Assembly: GCF_023700005.1 (NCBI RefSeq)
Contig: NZ_JAMLJK010000001.1
Location: forward strand, 496,001-560,000
Length of the DNA stretch: 64,000 bases
Direction: 5' to 3'
DNA from: Larsenimonas rhizosphaerae
Lineage (GTDB): Bacteria; Pseudomonadota; Gammaproteobacteria; Pseudomonadales; Halomonadaceae
In this document: piece by piece, positions 35,402 to 48,007 of the stretch
Position numbering within the stretch: position 1 is the first letter of the stretch
How the letters are laid out: every line of letters starts with the position of its first letter
The notes under the pieces: generated by a model
The model's database searches: none
Told to the model about the DNA's origin: nothing
Seen by the model: only the letters and a program-made list of their open reading frames with translations
Position numbers and translations under genes: made by a program

Positions 35402-36000
35402 ATACGCTGGGGCGGCGAGTGGATATCAACCTGATGCCCTGGCGTGAACGGCTGCGGGAGCGTCATACCCGTCGGTTCCAGCGTGTGCTGGTCATGGCCG
35501 TCTGCCTGGGGGGGTTGGTGGCGGGGGGCGAGCTTCTTTATGCCAAACATGTTGAAGGGGTGATCAGCGCTCGTCTGGAATTCATCGAGGCGCGGACACA
35601 GGCGCTTGAAAAGAACATCGAGGCGGTAAAGAGCCTCGAGGAGCGTCGTGAAGTCATGAAGCAGCAGATGCTGCTGATCAATGAGCTACAGCATCGTCGG
35701 CCACTGACGCCCATGATATTTGATCAATTGACCGCCACGCTGGCCACGGGAGTCTACTTCGAGCGTATTAGTCGTACGGGGGACCGGCTTGTGCTTCAGG
35801 GGATGGCCGAGAATAACCGTCAGGTATCAGATCAGCTGCGTGCCATGTCGCGCTCGCCAGTGTTTGAACAGCCACGTCTGGAAGAGGTGCAGGCAGGCAC
35901 GGCAGGACAGAGTGCCCGGCGCTTCACCATGGATGTGACAGCGCACGACATGGCGGTGGTGGCTTCCAGCAAACAGGGTGCCATGGAGGGCAAGCCATGA
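35398..36000 (+). CDS. pilN: Type IV pilus assembly protein PilN
   Basis: Inner-membrane bitopic protein of the alignment complex. It has 200 residues: the PilM-binding N-terminal motif INLMPWRERLRERH (about residues 9-22), one transmembrane helix (VLVMAVCLGGLVAGGELLY), then a periplasmic coiled coil and ferredoxin-like domain that pairs with PilO. The C terminus (GAMEGKP) and stop lie inside the first copy of a 59-bp tandem repeat. Confidence 0.95.
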   Translation: MNTLGRRVDINLMPWRERLRERHTRRFQRVLVMAVCLGGLVAGGELLYAKHVEGVISARLEFIEARTQALEKNIEAVKSLEERREVMKQQMLLINELQHRRPLTPMIFDQLTATLATGVYFERISRTGDRLVLQGMAENNRQVSDQLRAMSRSPVFEQPRLEEVQAGTAGQSARRFTMDVTAHDMAVVASSKQGAMEGKP

Positions 36001-36107
36001 GGCGTCAGTTCTGGCATGAACAGTGGCGTGCCATTCGTGCCATGGAGGGCAAGCCATGAGGCGTCAGTTCTGGCATGAACAGTGGCGTGCCATTCGTGCC
36101 ATGGAGG
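35978..36107 (+). repeat. 59-bp tandem duplication across the pilN/pilO junction
   Basis: Bases 35978-36048 are identical to 36037-36107 with a constant 59-bp shift, so there are two full copies plus 12 bp. Each unit contains the ribosome site GGAGGG and an ATGA stop/start junction. Because 59 is not a multiple of three, the first ATG now reads only 20 codons before stopping. The lack of any mismatch points to a recent event or to an assembly artefact. Confidence 0.95.
35997..36059 (+). CDS. Duplication-derived 20-codon micro-ORF between pilN and pilO
   Basis: It starts at the original pilO ATG, overlapping the pilN stop (ATGA), and encodes the first 17 residues of PilO (MRRQFWHEQWRAIRAME), then GKP copied from the PilN end, and stops at a second ATGA that is the start of the intact pilO. 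The coding potential is a by-product of the tandem duplication; it may act only as a coupling relay, or be translated to a short peptide. No independent function is implied. Confidence 0.6.
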   Translation: MRRQFWHEQWRAIRAMEGKP

Positions 36108-36730
36108 CATCCGACCTTGATCTCTCAAATGCCGGCAGCTGGCCACGGCTGCTGAAGGCGCTGGTCTGTATGGTGATTGCCCTGCTGTCCTGGTGGGCGG
36201 CGCACCAGTATCTGGTTCATGACGTGGACCAGCTGATTCAGAGCAATCGTGCACGTGAAGAGCAGTTGATGTCCTCCTATGAGCTGCGGGCCTTTCAGGC
36301 TGCCAATCTGCCCCTGCTGTCGCTGCAGATGAGGCAGCTTGACCAGCAGATGGCCTCTCTGGTCAGCATGCTGCCCTCCGGCGCCGAACTCCCGGCACTG
36401 ATTGATGATGTCAGTGATCTGGCGCATGAGCATGCCCTGACGATCGATTTCATTCGGCTTCAGGACCCTCAACAGCATGATTTTTATATCGAACAGCCCT
36501 TCATGATCCAGGTTCAGGGTCAATACCATCATTTGGCGGCCTTTGTGGCAGGTGTTTCAAGCTTGTCCCGGATCGTGACACTGCATGATTTCACTCTGAG
36601 CCCCGTGTCTGTTACGGCGGATGCGCAGCAGGGTGTTGCCTCAACGATCGACCCCTTGCTGATCCTGAATGTTCAGGCCCGAACCTATCGGCATGACAAG
36701 GCTTTGGCCGGTACGAAGGAGGGGACATGA
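36056..36730 (+). CDS. pilO: Type IV pilus assembly protein PilO
   Basis: Inner-membrane partner of PilN with a short cytoplasmic tail, one transmembrane helix (LKALVCMVIALLSWWAAHQYL), a coiled coil and a C-terminal ferredoxin-like domain. The intact start is the ATG at 36056 (MRRQFWHEQWRAIRAMEASD), six bases after GGAGGG in the second repeat copy, giving 224 residues. The gene is complete despite the duplication before it. Its stop overlaps pilP (ATGA). Confidence 0.93.
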   Translation: MRRQFWHEQWRAIRAMEASDLDLSNAGSWPRLLKALVCMVIALLSWWAAHQYLVHDVDQLIQSNRAREEQLMSSYELRAFQAANLPLLSLQMRQLDQQMASLVSMLPSGAELPALIDDVSDLAHEHALTIDFIRLQDPQQHDFYIEQPFMIQVQGQYHHLAAFVAGVSSLSRIVTLHDFTLSPVSVTADAQQGVASTIDPLLILNVQARTYRHDKALAGTKEGT

Positions 36731-37266
36731 GGCGATATGGCGCGGTCATTGTTCTTCTGACCACGGTGCTGGTGGGGTGTGACAGGCCGGAGCTTGACCG
36801 GCTGGGAAGCGAGCTTGACGTTCTGAGGGACAAGCCGCGCGGTAATGTGGCGCCACTGCCGGTCGTGCCGGTCTTTGATGTCCCGGCATATACCGGCAGT
36901 GGCCAGCGCGACCCGTTCATGAAGTATCAGCCCGGTGATGGCGGCGATGACAGTGACATGGCGGTGGCAGGGTTGCGGCCTCAGCCGGACCGTGTAAAGG
37001 AGCCGCTGGAGTTTTTTGCGCTCTCCTCCTTGCGTCTGGCGGGCTCGCTGGTTACCCGCTCCGAGGTCGTGGCATTGATCATGCGGCCGGATGGCAAGTT
37101 GTCACGCCTTAAAAGGGGCGGGTATCTGGGCGAGAACAGTGGGCAGGTGGTGGCGATATCACCACGGCAGGTAGTGATTCGAGAGCTTGTGTCGTCACCC
37201 TCGGGTGGCTGGAAAGCCGTAATGACAGTCTTGACGCTGGGCGGTAATGAGGCCGGTCAGCCCTGA
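36727..37266 (+). CDS. pilP: Type IV pilus assembly lipoprotein PilP
   Basis: Periplasmic lipoprotein linking PilN/PilO to the secretin PilQ. A lipobox LVGC ends the signal peptide at Cys18 (MRRYGAVIVLLTTVLVGC). A disordered linker is followed by the HR-like domain with LEFFALSSLRLAGSL and GYLGENSGQVVAISPRQV. Its 179 residues match the family (about 174). pilQ follows after 15 bp. Confidence 0.93.
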   Translation: MRRYGAVIVLLTTVLVGCDRPELDRLGSELDVLRDKPRGNVAPLPVVPVFDVPAYTGSGQRDPFMKYQPGDGGDDSDMAVAGLRPQPDRVKEPLEFFALSSLRLAGSLVTRSEVVALIMRPDGKLSRLKRGGYLGENSGQVVAISPRQVVIRELVSSPSGGWKAVMTVLTLGGNEAGQP

Positions 37267-37281
37267 AAAAGAGAGAAGGTG

Positions 37282-39342
37282 ATGCGCTTTTTCATGACAA
37301 CAATGCGGGCCGTGCTGCAGTGGGTGATGCTGGCAGGAGTATGGTGCCTGCTGGCCGACTCGGCGTGGGGCGCAACGCTTGATGCCATCAATGTGTCGGC
37401 AGATTCCCGCGAGCGTGTATTTCTTGATCTGCATTTTGATCAGATGCCGCCAGCGCCGCAAAGTTACAGTCTCGCCTCCCCCTGGCGCTATGTGCTGGAT
37501 CTGGCCGGGGTGGACAATGGGCTGGCCTCGGCGCGGGTGCCAGTCAAGCGTTACGGGGTGGATGATGTAGTGGTGTCGGGCAATCGCAGCAAGCTCCGAC
37601 TGGTGATCAATGCCAGTAGGCCTTATCAGGTCAGCAATACGGCAACAGGTAATGTGCTGCGGATCACCCTGATGCCGGAAGGTGCTGCGGGGGATGCGTC
37701 ATCTTCTACCGGAAGCGGCGTTGGGTCGCCTGCGCCAGTGGCTTCATCGCCTGCGTCGGCCATTCAGCAGGTAACTTCGATTGACTTCAAGCGTGGGGAT
37801 GACGGCCGTGGACGGCTATTGATCGAACTCGCACGCCCGGGTGTCGATGCCCGGCTGGAATCCACGCCTCGGGGCGCGATACTTGTTTTGCCCGAGACAC
37901 GGTTGCCACGAGCCTGGGATCAGGTGCTGGACGTGACCGATTTCGGCACGCCGGTATCACGTGTTACGCCGGCTGTTGAACAGGGTGATACCCGCTTTAT
38001 CATCGCACATGACGGCGGAACCCCACTGGTGGCGCAGCAGGGGCGTCTTTTGACCGTCGATATCCCTCCTCGCCCGTCGCGCACCGCAAGCTCTGCGCCG
38101 GCGGCCCGGCGCGATTATGCCGGGCAGTTGATTACGCTTGATTTTCAGGCCATCGATATTCGTGCGGTGCTGTCCCTGCTGGCCGAGGAGGGAGGGTTGA
38201 ACCTGGTGGTCAGCGACAGTGTGCAGGGCAGTGTGACCCTCGATCTGCAGAATGTGCCATGGGATCAGGCGCTGGATATCGTGCTGAAAAGCAAGGGGCT
38301 GGCCAGTCGCCAGGAAGGCAGTGTGCTGATGGTGGCGCCAGCGGACGAGCTGGTATCCCTGTCTCAGCGTCGAATGGCGGCGGATCAGAATGCGATGCAG
38401 TTGGCAGAGCTGGCAATAGATTATATTCAGGTGCGGTATGCGCGGGCGGAGGATCTGGCGCTTTTATTGAAGGGGGAGGAGGGCATGGGGCTCTTGTCGC
38501 CAATAGGGCGCGTCATGGTGGACCCCCGCACAAACACATTGCTTGTTCGTGATACGCGAGAGCAGCTGGCACAAATGCGTCAGTCGATTTCCCGGCTTGA
38601 TATTCCGGTACGTCAGGTACAGATCGAAGCGCGTATTGTCATTGCTCGCGAGAGTGTTACCAATGAACTGGGCGTGCGCTGGGGGGCTTCAAAAAGCCGA
38701 GTGCCTGGCAGTGGTATCAATGTATCCGGCGCTTCCAGCGGGATCGCCGGTAACGGGGGGCTGGCGGTGGATCTGGGAAGTGACAATAATCCGACGACCT
38801 CCTTCAGTTTCGGCTATCTGTCAGGTGATGTGCTGCTTGATCTTGAGCTCAACGCGCTCGAAACCGAAGGCAAGAGTCAGACGATTTCCCAGCCAAGGGT
38901 CATCACGGCCAATCAGCGCAAGGCGGTCATTAAGCAGGGGCAGGAAATCCCTTATCAGGAATCGACCTCCAGTGGTGCGACCAATGTCGCATTCAAGGAG
39001 GCAGTGCTGTCACTGGAAGTCACTCCCCAGGTCACGCCGGATAATCGCATCATCATGGATCTGTTGATCAAGAATGATGATGTATCAAGCACTCAGTACG
39101 AGGGCGCGCCGGCCATCGACACCAATGAGATCCAGACCCAGGTGCTGGTCAACGACGGTGAAACGGTTGTGCTGGGCGGTATTCTATCGACTGAACAGTT
39201 GCGCAATCTGTACAAGACCCCCCTGCTTGGCGACATTCCTTTGCTGGGTCATCTATTTCGCTATACCGAGGAATCGAATTCCAAGGTAGAATTGCTGGTA
39301 TTCATTACACCCAAAATTATAGATGACAGCCTGATTCGCTGA
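37282..39342 (+). CDS. pilQ: Type IV pilus secretin PilQ
   Basis: Outer-membrane secretin through which the pilus passes. It has about 686 residues: a signal peptide (ending near SAWGA), two AMIN domains that bind peptidoglycan (near residues 30-120 and 160-245), an STN/secretin N domain ([22 protein letters not shown], near 280-350), an N1 domain and the C-terminal secretin barrel with [17 protein letters not shown] at 37279 and ATG at 37282 are adjacent; I take the ATG. Its stop overlaps the aroK start by one base (TGATG). Confidence 0.95.
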   Translation: MRFFMTTMRAVLQWVMLAGVWCLLADSAWGATLDAINVSADSRERVFLDLHFDQMPPAPQSYSLASPWRYVLDLAGVDNGLASARVPVKRYGVDDVVVSGNRSKLRLVINASRPYQVSNTATGNVLRITLMPEGAAGDASSSTGSGVGSPAPVASSPASAIQQVTSIDFKRGDDGRGRLLIELARPGVDARLESTPRGAILVLPETRLPRAWDQVLDVTDFGTPVSRVTPAVEQGDTRFIIAHDGGTPLVAQQGRLLTVDIPPRPSRTASSAPAARRDYAGQLITLDFQAIDIRAVLSLLAEEGGLNLVVSDSVQGSVTLDLQNVPWDQALDIVLKSKGLASRQEGSVLMVAPADELVSLSQRRMAADQNAMQLAELAIDYIQVRYARAEDLALLLKGEEGMGLLSPIGRVMVDPRTNTLLVRDTREQLAQMRQSISRLDIPVRQVQIEARIVIARESVTNELGVRWGASKSRVPGSGINVSGASSGIAGNGGLAVDLGSDNNPTTSFSFGYLSGDVLLDLELNALETEGKSQTISQPRVITANQRKAVIKQGQEIPYQESTSSGATNVAFKEAVLSLEVTPQVTPDNRIIMDLLIKNDDVSSTQYEGAPAIDTNEIQTQVLVNDGETVVLGGILSTEQLRNLYKTPLLGDIPLLGHLFRYTEESNSKVELLVFITPKIIDDSLIR

Positions 39343-39884
39343 TGCAAGAGCTACCGAATATCTTTTTGATCGGCCCCATGGGGACCGGGAAGAGCACGAT
39401 CGGCCGCCTTCTGGCGGCCGAGTTGCGTCGCGTTTTCTATGACAGTGATCATGAAATCGAGCGACGATGTGGCTGTAATATTCCCTGGATCTTTGATGTG
39501 GAAGGCGAGTCCGGATTTCGCGATCGCGAAACCCGGACCATCGATCGTTTGACTCGACATCGCGGCGTCGTCATGGCAACCGGCGGCGGGGCGATCATTC
39601 GAGAGGCCAACCGGCGCATGCTGCAGGAGCGTGGGACGGTCATTTATCTGCATGCCTCGCTCGAGCAGCTGGTCAAGCGGACTTCCCGTGATCGTAATCG
39701 CCCCCTCCTGCAATGTGAGGATCCTGCCGCCCGCCTGCGTGAGTTGATGGCGCAGCGTGAATCGCTGTATCTGGAGACGGCTGATCTGATCGTATCTACC
39801 GAGCGCCGCAGCCCTCGCAGTGTAATCAACACCATCAAGCGAGATGTGCGTCAGTTGATGGACCCGCTTAATCACGAGCCGTAA
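39342..39884 (+). CDS. aroK: Shikimate kinase
   Basis: Phosphorylates shikimate with ATP in the aromatic pathway. It is a P-loop kinase of 180 residues with Walker [12 protein letters not shown] at residues 11-21, the DSD(H) shikimate-binding motif, the GGG loop (ATGGGAII) and the LID region with RDRNRPLL. It overlaps pilQ by one base and precedes aroB, the conserved pilQ-aroK-aroB order. Confidence 0.97.
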   Translation: MQELPNIFLIGPMGTGKSTIGRLLAAELRRVFYDSDHEIERRCGCNIPWIFDVEGESGFRDRETRTIDRLTRHRGVVMATGGGAIIREANRRMLQERGTVIYLHASLEQLVKRTSRDRNRPLLQCEDPAARLRELMAQRESLYLETADLIVSTERRSPRSVINTIKRDVRQLMDPLNHEP

Positions 39885-39919
39885 CCGGCGTGAATGATTT
39901 CTCAACCAGGATAATGTTG

Positions 39920-41002
39920 ATGCAGACGCTGACAGTCGATCTTGCCGAGCGCAGTTACCCTATCCATGTGGGCCCGGGCCTTCTGGGACGCAAGGAGCTT
40001 CTGGCGCCCTATATCACCGGTAGTCAGGTCATGATCGTGACCAACGATACGGTGGCCGACCTGTACCTTGATGTTGTCAGGTCCATGCTGCCGGACCTGG
40101 ACGTGGCAGAGGTGGTGTTGCCGGATGGTGAGCAATTCAAGACGCTTGAATGTCTCGAAACCATCTGGGATGCGCTGCTGACGGCTGGTTTCAATAGGCG
40201 CTGCACGCTGATTGCCCTCGGTGGCGGTGTCATTGGCGACATGACAGGATTTGCGGCGGCCAGCTATCAGCGGGGCGTTGACTTCATTCAGATTCCCACC
40301 ACGCTGCTTTCTCAGGTGGACTCCTCCGTGGGTGGAAAGACCGGTATCAATCACCCGCGGGGCAAGAACATGATCGGTGCCTTCTGGCAGCCGCGTGTTG
40401 TGCTTGCGGACACTTCGGTACTGGCAACGTTGTCTGATCGTGAGTTTTCAGCGGGCATGGCGGAAGTCATCAAGTACGGCCTTATTCATGACAGCGATTT
40501 TCTTGATTTTCTTGAAGGCAGCATGCCCGCGTTGTTGGCAAGGGAGTCAGTGGCCCTGACGCATGCCATTGTCAGAAGTTGCGAGATCAAGGCTGACATT
40601 GTCAATCAGGATGAAACCGAACAGGGCATACGTGCGATTCTCAATCTGGGGCACACGTTTGGGCATGCCATAGAAAATGCGATGGGGTATGGCACGTGGC
40701 TGCATGGTGAGGCCGTTAGTGCAGGAATGAACATGGCGGTAACGCTATCCAGAAATCTGGACTGGTTGACGGATGCCGATGTTGAGCGGACAGGCCGCAT
40801 TCTTCAGGCGGCAGGTTTGCCTCTGAGGCCTCCTTCCGGTGTGTCCACGTCACGGTTTCTTGAATTGATGCGGCTGGACAAGAAAAATGTCAACGCACGC
40901 ATGCGGCTGGTCCTGCTGTCCCGTCCTGGTCAGGCCTGCGTTACAGAAGAAGTGCCCGAGTCCTTGTTGACCCGCACCATCGATGATTTTACTGCCTGTT
41001 GA
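39920..41002 (+). CDS. aroB: 3-dehydroquinate synthase
   Basis: NAD+ and metal-dependent cyclisation of DAHP to 3-dehydroquinate. Starting at [15 protein letters not shown] (ATG 39920, with AGGA eight bases upstream) gives 360 residues against 362 in E. coli; the open frame begins at 39890. Motifs include [41 protein letters not shown] and the metal-ligand segment [11 protein letters not shown] terminator follows. Confidence 0.97.
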   Translation: MQTLTVDLAERSYPIHVGPGLLGRKELLAPYITGSQVMIVTNDTVADLYLDVVRSMLPDLDVAEVVLPDGEQFKTLECLETIWDALLTAGFNRRCTLIALGGGVIGDMTGFAAASYQRGVDFIQIPTTLLSQVDSSVGGKTGINHPRGKNMIGAFWQPRVVLADTSVLATLSDREFSAGMAEVIKYGLIHDSDFLDFLEGSMPALLARESVALTHAIVRSCEIKADIVNQDETEQGIRAILNLGHTFGHAIENAMGYGTWLHGEAVSAGMNMAVTLSRNLDWLTDADVERTGRILQAAGLPLRPPSGVSTSRFLELMRLDKKNVNARMRLVLLSRPGQACVTEEVPESLLTRTIDDFTAC

Positions 41003-41021
41003 GCCATGATGTCCGATATTA

Positions 41022-41047
41022 AAGCCGCCTTCAGGGGCGGCTTTTTT
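41022..41047 (+). terminator. Rho-independent terminator after aroB
   Basis: AAGCCGCC (41022-41029), loop TTCAGG, GGCGGCTT (41036-41043), then T to 41047. Confidence 0.9.
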
Positions 41048-41396
41048 AATGGTAATGAGGGTTGTTGCGAATATTGGTATGCGTCATGCATTATCGGCAT
41101 GGGGTCGAGACGTCATTTGCGACTAAAGTCTAAATGAGTGTGATCTTTTTCAGTTTGAACATAACATGTTGAATAGGAAGGTTTTTTGCCGATATTTTTC
41201 GGTAACCTGCCGATTTGAAGGGGATTTTTGGTATAGACGTGAGGCAGGGGTTTGCGTGGCTGGCGCTTGTGCGGGTAAGCTCGGTTTCCTTTGTCTGCCG
41301 TGTTATAGCGGGTTATCGCCTTTTAAAATAATAAAAAACCTTAAATTATATCACCATATTGACAAGCATACAATAAATCCCGAATGAGGCACGCCC
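41048..41396 (+). other. AT-rich upstream region of gltBD
   Basis: No gene is convincing here; a 73-codon frame at 41166-41387 has no family resemblance and no good ribosome site. The last 60 bp are very AT-rich and hold TACAAT (41369-41374) with a poor -35 (TTATAT) 17 bp upstream, and a TTGACA (41359-41364) without a fitting -10. This is probably the gltB promoter and leader. Confidence 0.4.
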
Positions 41397-44300
41397 ATGA
41401 TGAGAGGTCTCCATCGGCCCGACGAATTCCGTGACAACTGTGGCTTTGGCCTGATTGCCCACATGGAAGGTCAGGTCAGTCATCACTTGCTGCAAACAGC
41501 AATCGAATCCCTGACGTGCATGACACACCGTGGTGGCATCAACTCGGATGGCAAAACCGGTGACGGCTGTGGTCTGTTGATTCGGATGCCTGATACGTTC
41601 ATGCGTGCCAAGGCAGAAGAGGCGCTGGGTGAAGCCCTGGGTGACCAGTACGCCGTAGGGTGTGTGTTTTTTGCCAACGATGATGAGCGCGAAGCGCATG
41701 CTTGTGGTGTGCTTGAGGACGCCATCACGGCACGTGGTCTGACGCTTCATGGCTGGCGCGACGTGCCGGTCGATACTTCGGTATGTGGCCCGATTGCGCT
41801 GTCCTGCCTGCCGCGTATACGTCAGGTATTCGTTGCGCCGAAGGAAGGGCGGACAGATGACATGTCCTTCAATGTGGATCTGTTCATGGCTCGCCGCCTG
41901 GCCGAGCAGGCATTGAGCCATGACGATGAGTTCTATGTCTGCTCGCTGTCATCCAAGGTCATTTCCTACAAGGGCCTGATGATGCCGGTGGACCTGCCCA
42001 CCTTCTACAGCGACTTGAGCGACGAGCGCCTCGAGACCTCCATCTGTGTCTTCCACCAGCGGTTTTCTACCAATACAGCGCCTCGCTGGCCGCTGGCACA
42101 GCCGTTCCGGTTTTTGGCTCATAATGGCGAAATCAACACCATCGAAGCCAACCGCAGCTGGGCGAATGCGCGGAAGGAAAACTTTGTCAACGATATCCTG
42201 ACCGATATCGAAGAGCTTGATGAAATCGTCAACACCACCGGATCCGACTCGTCCAGCATGGACAACATGCTGGAAGTGCTCCTGACCGGGGGGATGGAGC
42301 TTTACAAGGCCGTGCGCATGATGGTGCCGCCGGCCTGGCAGAATGTTGAAACCATGGATGGCCAGTTGCGGGCATTCTATGAATACAACTCCATGCACAT
42401 GGAGGCATGGGATGGCCCGGCAGGCATCGTGCTGACCGATGGTCGCCATGCGGTATGCATGCTCGACCGTAATGGATTGCGCCCGGCGCGCTGGGTAATT
42501 ACCGATAATGGCTATATCACACTGTCTTCCGAGATCGGGGTGTGGAATTACCCGGCTGAAAGCGTGGTGGCCAAGGGGCGCGTCGGTCCGGGGCAGATTC
42601 TATCGGTGGATACCCATACCGGCGAAGTGCTGCATACGCGTGATATCGACGAGCGCCTCAAGGTAACCTTCCCCTACAAGACCTGGCTCAAGGAGCAGGC
42701 GCAGTACCTTGAGTCTGCCCTGACCGAGCTGGCTCGCTTTCAGCCCATGGGCGAGGAAGAGCTGCGGGTTCACGAAAAGATGTTCCAGGTCAGCTTCGAG
42801 GAGCGGGACCAGATTCTTCGCCCCCTGGCCGAGTCCGGACAGGAAGCCGTGGGATCCATGGGGGATGATACGCCCATGGCTGTACTGTCGGGCCAGCCGC
42901 GGTTGCTGAGCGACTACTTCAGGCAGCGTTTTGCTCAGGTTACCAACCCGCCCATCGACCCCTTGCGCGAAGCCATCGTCATGTCGATGGAAACGTGTCT
43001 TGGTGCGGAGATGAATGTGTTCGAGGCGTCCCCCGAACACGCTCACCGCCTGATCCTGACTACGCCTATCCTGTCGCCGCGCAAGTTCAACGCCGTGACA
43101 ACCCAGACTGACCCGACTTTCGCGTGTGTATCCTTCTCTACACTTTATGACCCGCAACAGTACGGGTTGAAGCAGGCGCTGGTGGCGTTGTGTGAAAAGG
43201 CGGAGCATGCGGCACGCAATGGCAAGGTGCTGCTGGTTCTGAGTGACGCTGGACTTGAGAAGGGGCTATTGCCCATTCATCCGGCCCTGGCGGTAGGAGC
43301 CGTGCATCACTACCTGGCCAAAAAGGCGCTGCGTCCGCGTGTCAACCTGATTGTCGAGACCGGTTTCTCGCGGGACGCTCACCAGATGGCGGTCCTGTTC
43401 GGCGTAGGCGCAACGGCGGTTTATCCCTACCTGGCCTATCAGGTCATGGCAGATATGCATCGTACCGGTGATATCCAGGGTGACCCGGCTGACGGCCGCG
43501 AGAACTATCGCCGCGCGATGCAAAAGGGCATCTTCAAGATTCTGTCGAAGATGGGTATTTCCCATATTGCCTCTTACCGTGGGTCAATGTTGTTCGAGGC
43601 CGTGGGGCTGGACTCCGACATCATGGCGATGTGCTTCCCTGGCATGGCATCGCGCATCGAAGGGACCGGATTTGCCGAACTACAGCTTCAGCAGGAACTG
43701 CTGGGGCGTGATGCCTGGCTCAAGCGTAAGCCACCTCGTCACGGCGGTTTGTTGAAGTATGTCCATGGCCATGAGTATCACGCCTATAACCCGGACATTG
43801 TCATGACCCTTCAGCAGGCCGTGCAGCAGGGGGATTATCAAAAGTGGAAGGCGTTTGCGAAACTGGTCAATGAGCGGCCGATCGCTACCATTCGTGATCT
43901 GCTGGCGCTGAAGCCGGGGCAGACGGCTGTTGAGCTGGACGAGGTTGAATCAATCGAGTCCCTGCTGCCGCGCTTTGACAGCGCCGGCATGTCGCTCGGC
44001 GCCTTGTCTCCCGAGGCACATGAGGCTCTGGCACAAGCCATGAATGAAGCGGGTGGCCGCTCCAACTCGGGCGAAGGCGGTGAAGATCCGGCCCGCTATG
44101 GCACCATCAAAAGCTCCAAGATCAAACAGATTGCATCAGGACGTTTCGGGGTTACTCCGGCTTACCTGGTCAATGCCGAGGTTCTGCAGATCAAGGTGGC
44201 GCAGGGGGCCAAGCCGGGTGAGGGCGGTCAGCTGCCGGGCGGGAAGGTTAACGAGTTGATCGCCAGGCTGCGTTACGCCGTGCCGGGTGTCACCCTGATT

Positions 44301-45851
44301 TCACCGCCGCCGCATCATGATATTTATTCCATCGAGGATCTGGCACAGCTCATCTTTGACCTCAAGCAGGTCAATCCTCATGCGCAGGTTTCGGTCAAGC
44401 TGGTCTCGGAGCCTGGTATCGGCACTATCGCGACCGGGGTGGCCAAGGCCTACGCAGACCTGATTACCGTCTCCGGTTATGACGGTGGTACAGCAGCCAG
44501 CCCATTGACCTCGATCAAGCATGCAGGATCTCCCTGGGAGCTTGGCCTGCCCGAAGTTCATCAGGCGCTGCGTATCAACGGATTGCGCGACAAGATCCGT
44601 CTACAGACAGACGGCGGTCTCAAGACGGGGCTGGATGTGGTCAAGGCAGCGATCCTCGGCGCGGAAAGTTTCGGCTTCGGCACGGCTCCCATGGTAGCCC
44701 TGGGCTGCAAGTACCTGCGTATCTGTCACCTGAACAACTGTGCGACCGGTGTGGCCACGCAGCACAAGACACTGCGTGACGAGCACTTCCGCGGTACCGT
44801 GGATATGGTCAAGCATTACTTCCGTTTCATTGCTGAAGAAGTGCGTGAAATCATGGCCATGCTGGGCGTCAGGCAGTTGACGGACCTGATTGGTCGTACC
44901 GATCTTCTCGAAAAGATTGAAGGCACTACGCAGTCTCACGCGCGACTGGAGCTGTCCTCCCTGCTTGAGAATGACTGGGTGCCGAAGGATGCGCCACAGT
45001 ACTGTACGCATGAGCGTAACGAGCCGAATGACCCGGGGGCCAAGAACAAGGAGCTTTTAAATGCCTTGCAGGCATCCATTGATGCCAGGTCCGGTGGTGA
45101 GTTCAGCTTCCGCGTGACCAACTGTGATCGGTCCGTCGGGGCGCTCGTTTCCGGATACATTGCCAAGAAATACGGTGAGTCAGGCCTTGAAGAGGCACCG
45201 ATCACGCTGAAGCTGTCTGGTGTGTGCGGGCAGAGTTTCGGGGTCTGGAATGCGCGTGGCCTCAATATGTACCTGGAAGGCGATTCCAACGATTACGTCG
45301 GAAAGGGCATGAACGGTGGCAAGCTCGTGGTGACGCCGCCAGCGGGTAGCCGATTCAAGAGCCAAGACACGGCCATCATTGGCAATACGTGCCTTTATGG
45401 CGCCACCGGGGGCACCCTGTATGCTGCGGGGACTGCAGGTGAGCGTTTCGGTGTGCGTAACTCGGGAGCTCATGCCGTCATCGAGGGTGCGGGGGATCAC
45501 TGCTGTGAATACATGACCGGCGGTCTGGTCTGTGTATTGGGCGAGACCGGACTCAACTTCGGCGCCGGAATGACCGGTGGCTTTGCCTATGTTCTTGATA
45601 TGGGCCGTAATTTCGTGGATCGCTATAACCACGAGCTGGTCGAGATTCATCGCATCAATACAGAAGCCATGGAAGCCTACCGCCGGCACTTGCGCGAAGT
45701 GATTACTGACTATGTCAGTGAAACGAAGTCGGCATGGGGCGCTGAGATTCTGGATGACTTTTCGGACTTCATTCGCCATTTCTGGCTGGTGAAGCCCAAG
45801 GCCGCCAGCCTTAATAACCTGCTGGCTGAATCACGGCGTCGTCCGGAATAA
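41397..45851 (+). CDS. gltB: Glutamate synthase, large (alpha) subunit
   Basis: NADPH-dependent glutamate synthase: takes the amide nitrogen of glutamine and forms two glutamates from 2-oxoglutarate. It has 1484 residues, as in the family. The N-terminal glutaminase nucleophile is the Cys of [13 protein letters not shown] (about residue 15), exposed after propeptide removal. The central domain, the FMN-binding barrel ([16 protein letters not shown]), the 3Fe-4S cysteines in CRICHLNNC-like [15 protein letters not shown], and the C-terminal beta-helix ([15 protein letters not shown]) follow. gltD lies 12 bp downstream. Confidence 0.98.
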   Translation: MMRGLHRPDEFRDNCGFGLIAHMEGQVSHHLLQTAIESLTCMTHRGGINSDGKTGDGCGLLIRMPDTFMRAKAEEALGEALGDQYAVGCVFFANDDEREAHACGVLEDAITARGLTLHGWRDVPVDTSVCGPIALSCLPRIRQVFVAPKEGRTDDMSFNVDLFMARRLAEQALSHDDEFYVCSLSSKVISYKGLMMPVDLPTFYSDLSDERLETSICVFHQRFSTNTAPRWPLAQPFRFLAHNGEINTIEANRSWANARKENFVNDILTDIEELDEIVNTTGSDSSSMDNMLEVLLTGGMELYKAVRMMVPPAWQNVETMDGQLRAFYEYNSMHMEAWDGPAGIVLTDGRHAVCMLDRNGLRPARWVITDNGYITLSSEIGVWNYPAESVVAKGRVGPGQILSVDTHTGEVLHTRDIDERLKVTFPYKTWLKEQAQYLESALTELARFQPMGEEELRVHEKMFQVSFEERDQILRPLAESGQEAVGSMGDDTPMAVLSGQPRLLSDYFRQRFAQVTNPPIDPLREAIVMSMETCLGAEMNVFEASPEHAHRLILTTPILSPRKFNAVTTQTDPTFACVSFSTLYDPQQYGLKQALVALCEKAEHAARNGKVLLVLSDAGLEKGLLPIHPALAVGAVHHYLAKKALRPRVNLIVETGFSRDAHQMAVLFGVGATAVYPYLAYQVMADMHRTGDIQGDPADGRENYRRAMQKGIFKILSKMGISHIASYRGSMLFEAVGLDSDIMAMCFPGMASRIEGTGFAELQLQQELLGRDAWLKRKPPRHGGLLKYVHGHEYHAYNPDIVMTLQQAVQQGDYQKWKAFAKLVNERPIATIRDLLALKPGQTAVELDEVESIESLLPRFDSAGMSLGALSPEAHEALAQAMNEAGGRSNSGEGGEDPARYGTIKSSKIKQIASGRFGVTPAYLVNAEVLQIKVAQGAKPGEGGQLPGGKVNELIARLRYAVPGVTLISPPPHHDIYSIEDLAQLIFDLKQVNPHAQVSVKLVSEPGIGTIATGVAKAYADLITVSGYDGGTAASPLTSIKHAGSPWELGLPEVHQALRINGLRDKIRLQTDGGLKTGLDVVKAAILGAESFGFGTAPMVALGCKYLRICHLNNCATGVATQHKTLRDEHFRGTVDMVKHYFRFIAEEVREIMAMLGVRQLTDLIGRTDLLEKIEGTTQSHARLELSSLLENDWVPKDAPQYCTHERNEPNDPGAKNKELLNALQASIDARSGGEFSFRVTNCDRSVGALVSGYIAKKYGESGLEEAPITLKLSGVCGQSFGVWNARGLNMYLEGDSNDYVGKGMNGGKLVVTPPAGSRFKSQDTAIIGNTCLYGATGGTLYAAGTAGERFGVRNSGAHAVIEGAGDHCCEYMTGGLVCVLGETGLNFGAGMTGGFAYVLDMGRNFVDRYNHELVEIHRINTEAMEAYRRHLREVITDYVSETKSAWGAEILDDFSDFIRHFWLVKPKAASLNNLLAESRRRPE

Positions 45852-47282
<1,431 letters not shown>

Positions 47283-47296
47283 GGAAGTAATGGTCG

Positions 47297-47330
47297 AAAA
47301 AGCCGCCCTTCTCATCGGGGCGGCTTTTTT
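47297..47330 (+). terminator. Rho-independent terminator after gltD
   Basis: AAAAGCCGCCC (47297-47307) pairs with GGGCGGCTTTT (47318-47328), ten-base loop, T-run to 47330. Confidence 0.9.
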
Positions 47331-47509
47331 ATGCTCGGATCAGCCTGGTAAAAAGGAATGGCTGGCCTCAAAATATCAACCTTATTAGCGCATTGCCGAT
47401 AGTCGTAGCATGGAGAATATAGGTAACCTTTTCGCTCTCAGTGAGTGACAGGTACGTGGAGAGTGTTGTGTACTCCTTTAAGCCAAATCAGTGAGACGTC
47501 TGCTGCTGC

Positions 47510-48007
47510 ATGGTCAGAGCGCCACTCATGCTAATGGGGTATAAATTCAACGTGTCAGCCCCAGGTCTCGTAAAGTACGCCACTGGCATACTGGTGGTAA
47601 TAACGCTCTGGCTGGCCGGAGCAGAGAGCAGCCTTGCCCGCGCTGACTCCTCGATCGTGCTGATTACCAATAAAGATACAGCGCTAGACAGCATCACAAC
47701 TGAAACCGCCCGAGCCGTTTTTGCCATGAGATTGCGCAGCCTTCCGGATGGAAGCGCTGCGCATGTATTTGTATTGCCGGATGATAATCCCCTGCATGAT
47801 GACTTTTGCAAGCAGGTGCTGGGTGTTTACCCCCATCAGCTTCGGCTGGCATGGGACCGCGCGGTATTTTCCGGCACGGGACAGGCACCAAACGTAGTGG
47901 AGTCTGTAGAAGAAATGATGGAAAAGGTCGCTGCACTGCCCGGCAGTATTGGTTATGTACAAAAAGGACAAGCGGATGAGCGCGTGCGTATTTTGCCGCT
48001 GGATTAA
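47510..48007 (+). CDS. Small PstS-like periplasmic substrate-binding protein
   Basis: The open frame encodes 165 residues with an N-terminal hydrophobic signal segment (about residues 21-45, LVKYATGILVVITLWL...SLARA) and a mature part of about 120 residues (DSSIVLITNKDTALDSITTETARAVF... PGSIGYVQKG). This resembles one lobe of phosphate-binding PstS-type proteins but is too short for a full two-lobe receptor. No ABC permease genes are nearby, so a sensory or accessory role is more likely than transport. Starts at 47510, 47528 or 47534 are possible; none has a strong ribosome site. It overlaps the next gene by 32 bp. Confidence 0.6.
   Translation: MVRAPLMLMGYKFNVSAPGLVKYATGILVVITLWLAGAESSLARADSSIVLITNKDTALDSITTETARAVFAMRLRSLPDGSAAHVFVLPDDNPLHDDFCKQVLGVYPHQLRLAWDRAVFSGTGQAPNVVESVEEMMEKVAALPGSIGYVQKGQADERVRILPLD

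Noticed and set aside
36023-36055. GTG-initiated extension of pilO
   Set aside because: The frame upstream of 36056 is produced by the 59-bp duplication; ATG 36056 has the ribosome site and the PilO N terminus.
41166-41387. 73-codon open frame before gltB
   Set aside because: No family resemblance, poor ribosome site, unusual composition, and it occupies the AT-rich control region of gltBD.
41359-41387. TTGACA as -35 of a gltB promoter
   Set aside because: The -10 position reads GAATGA and the transcript would begin at the start codon; spacing and match are poor.
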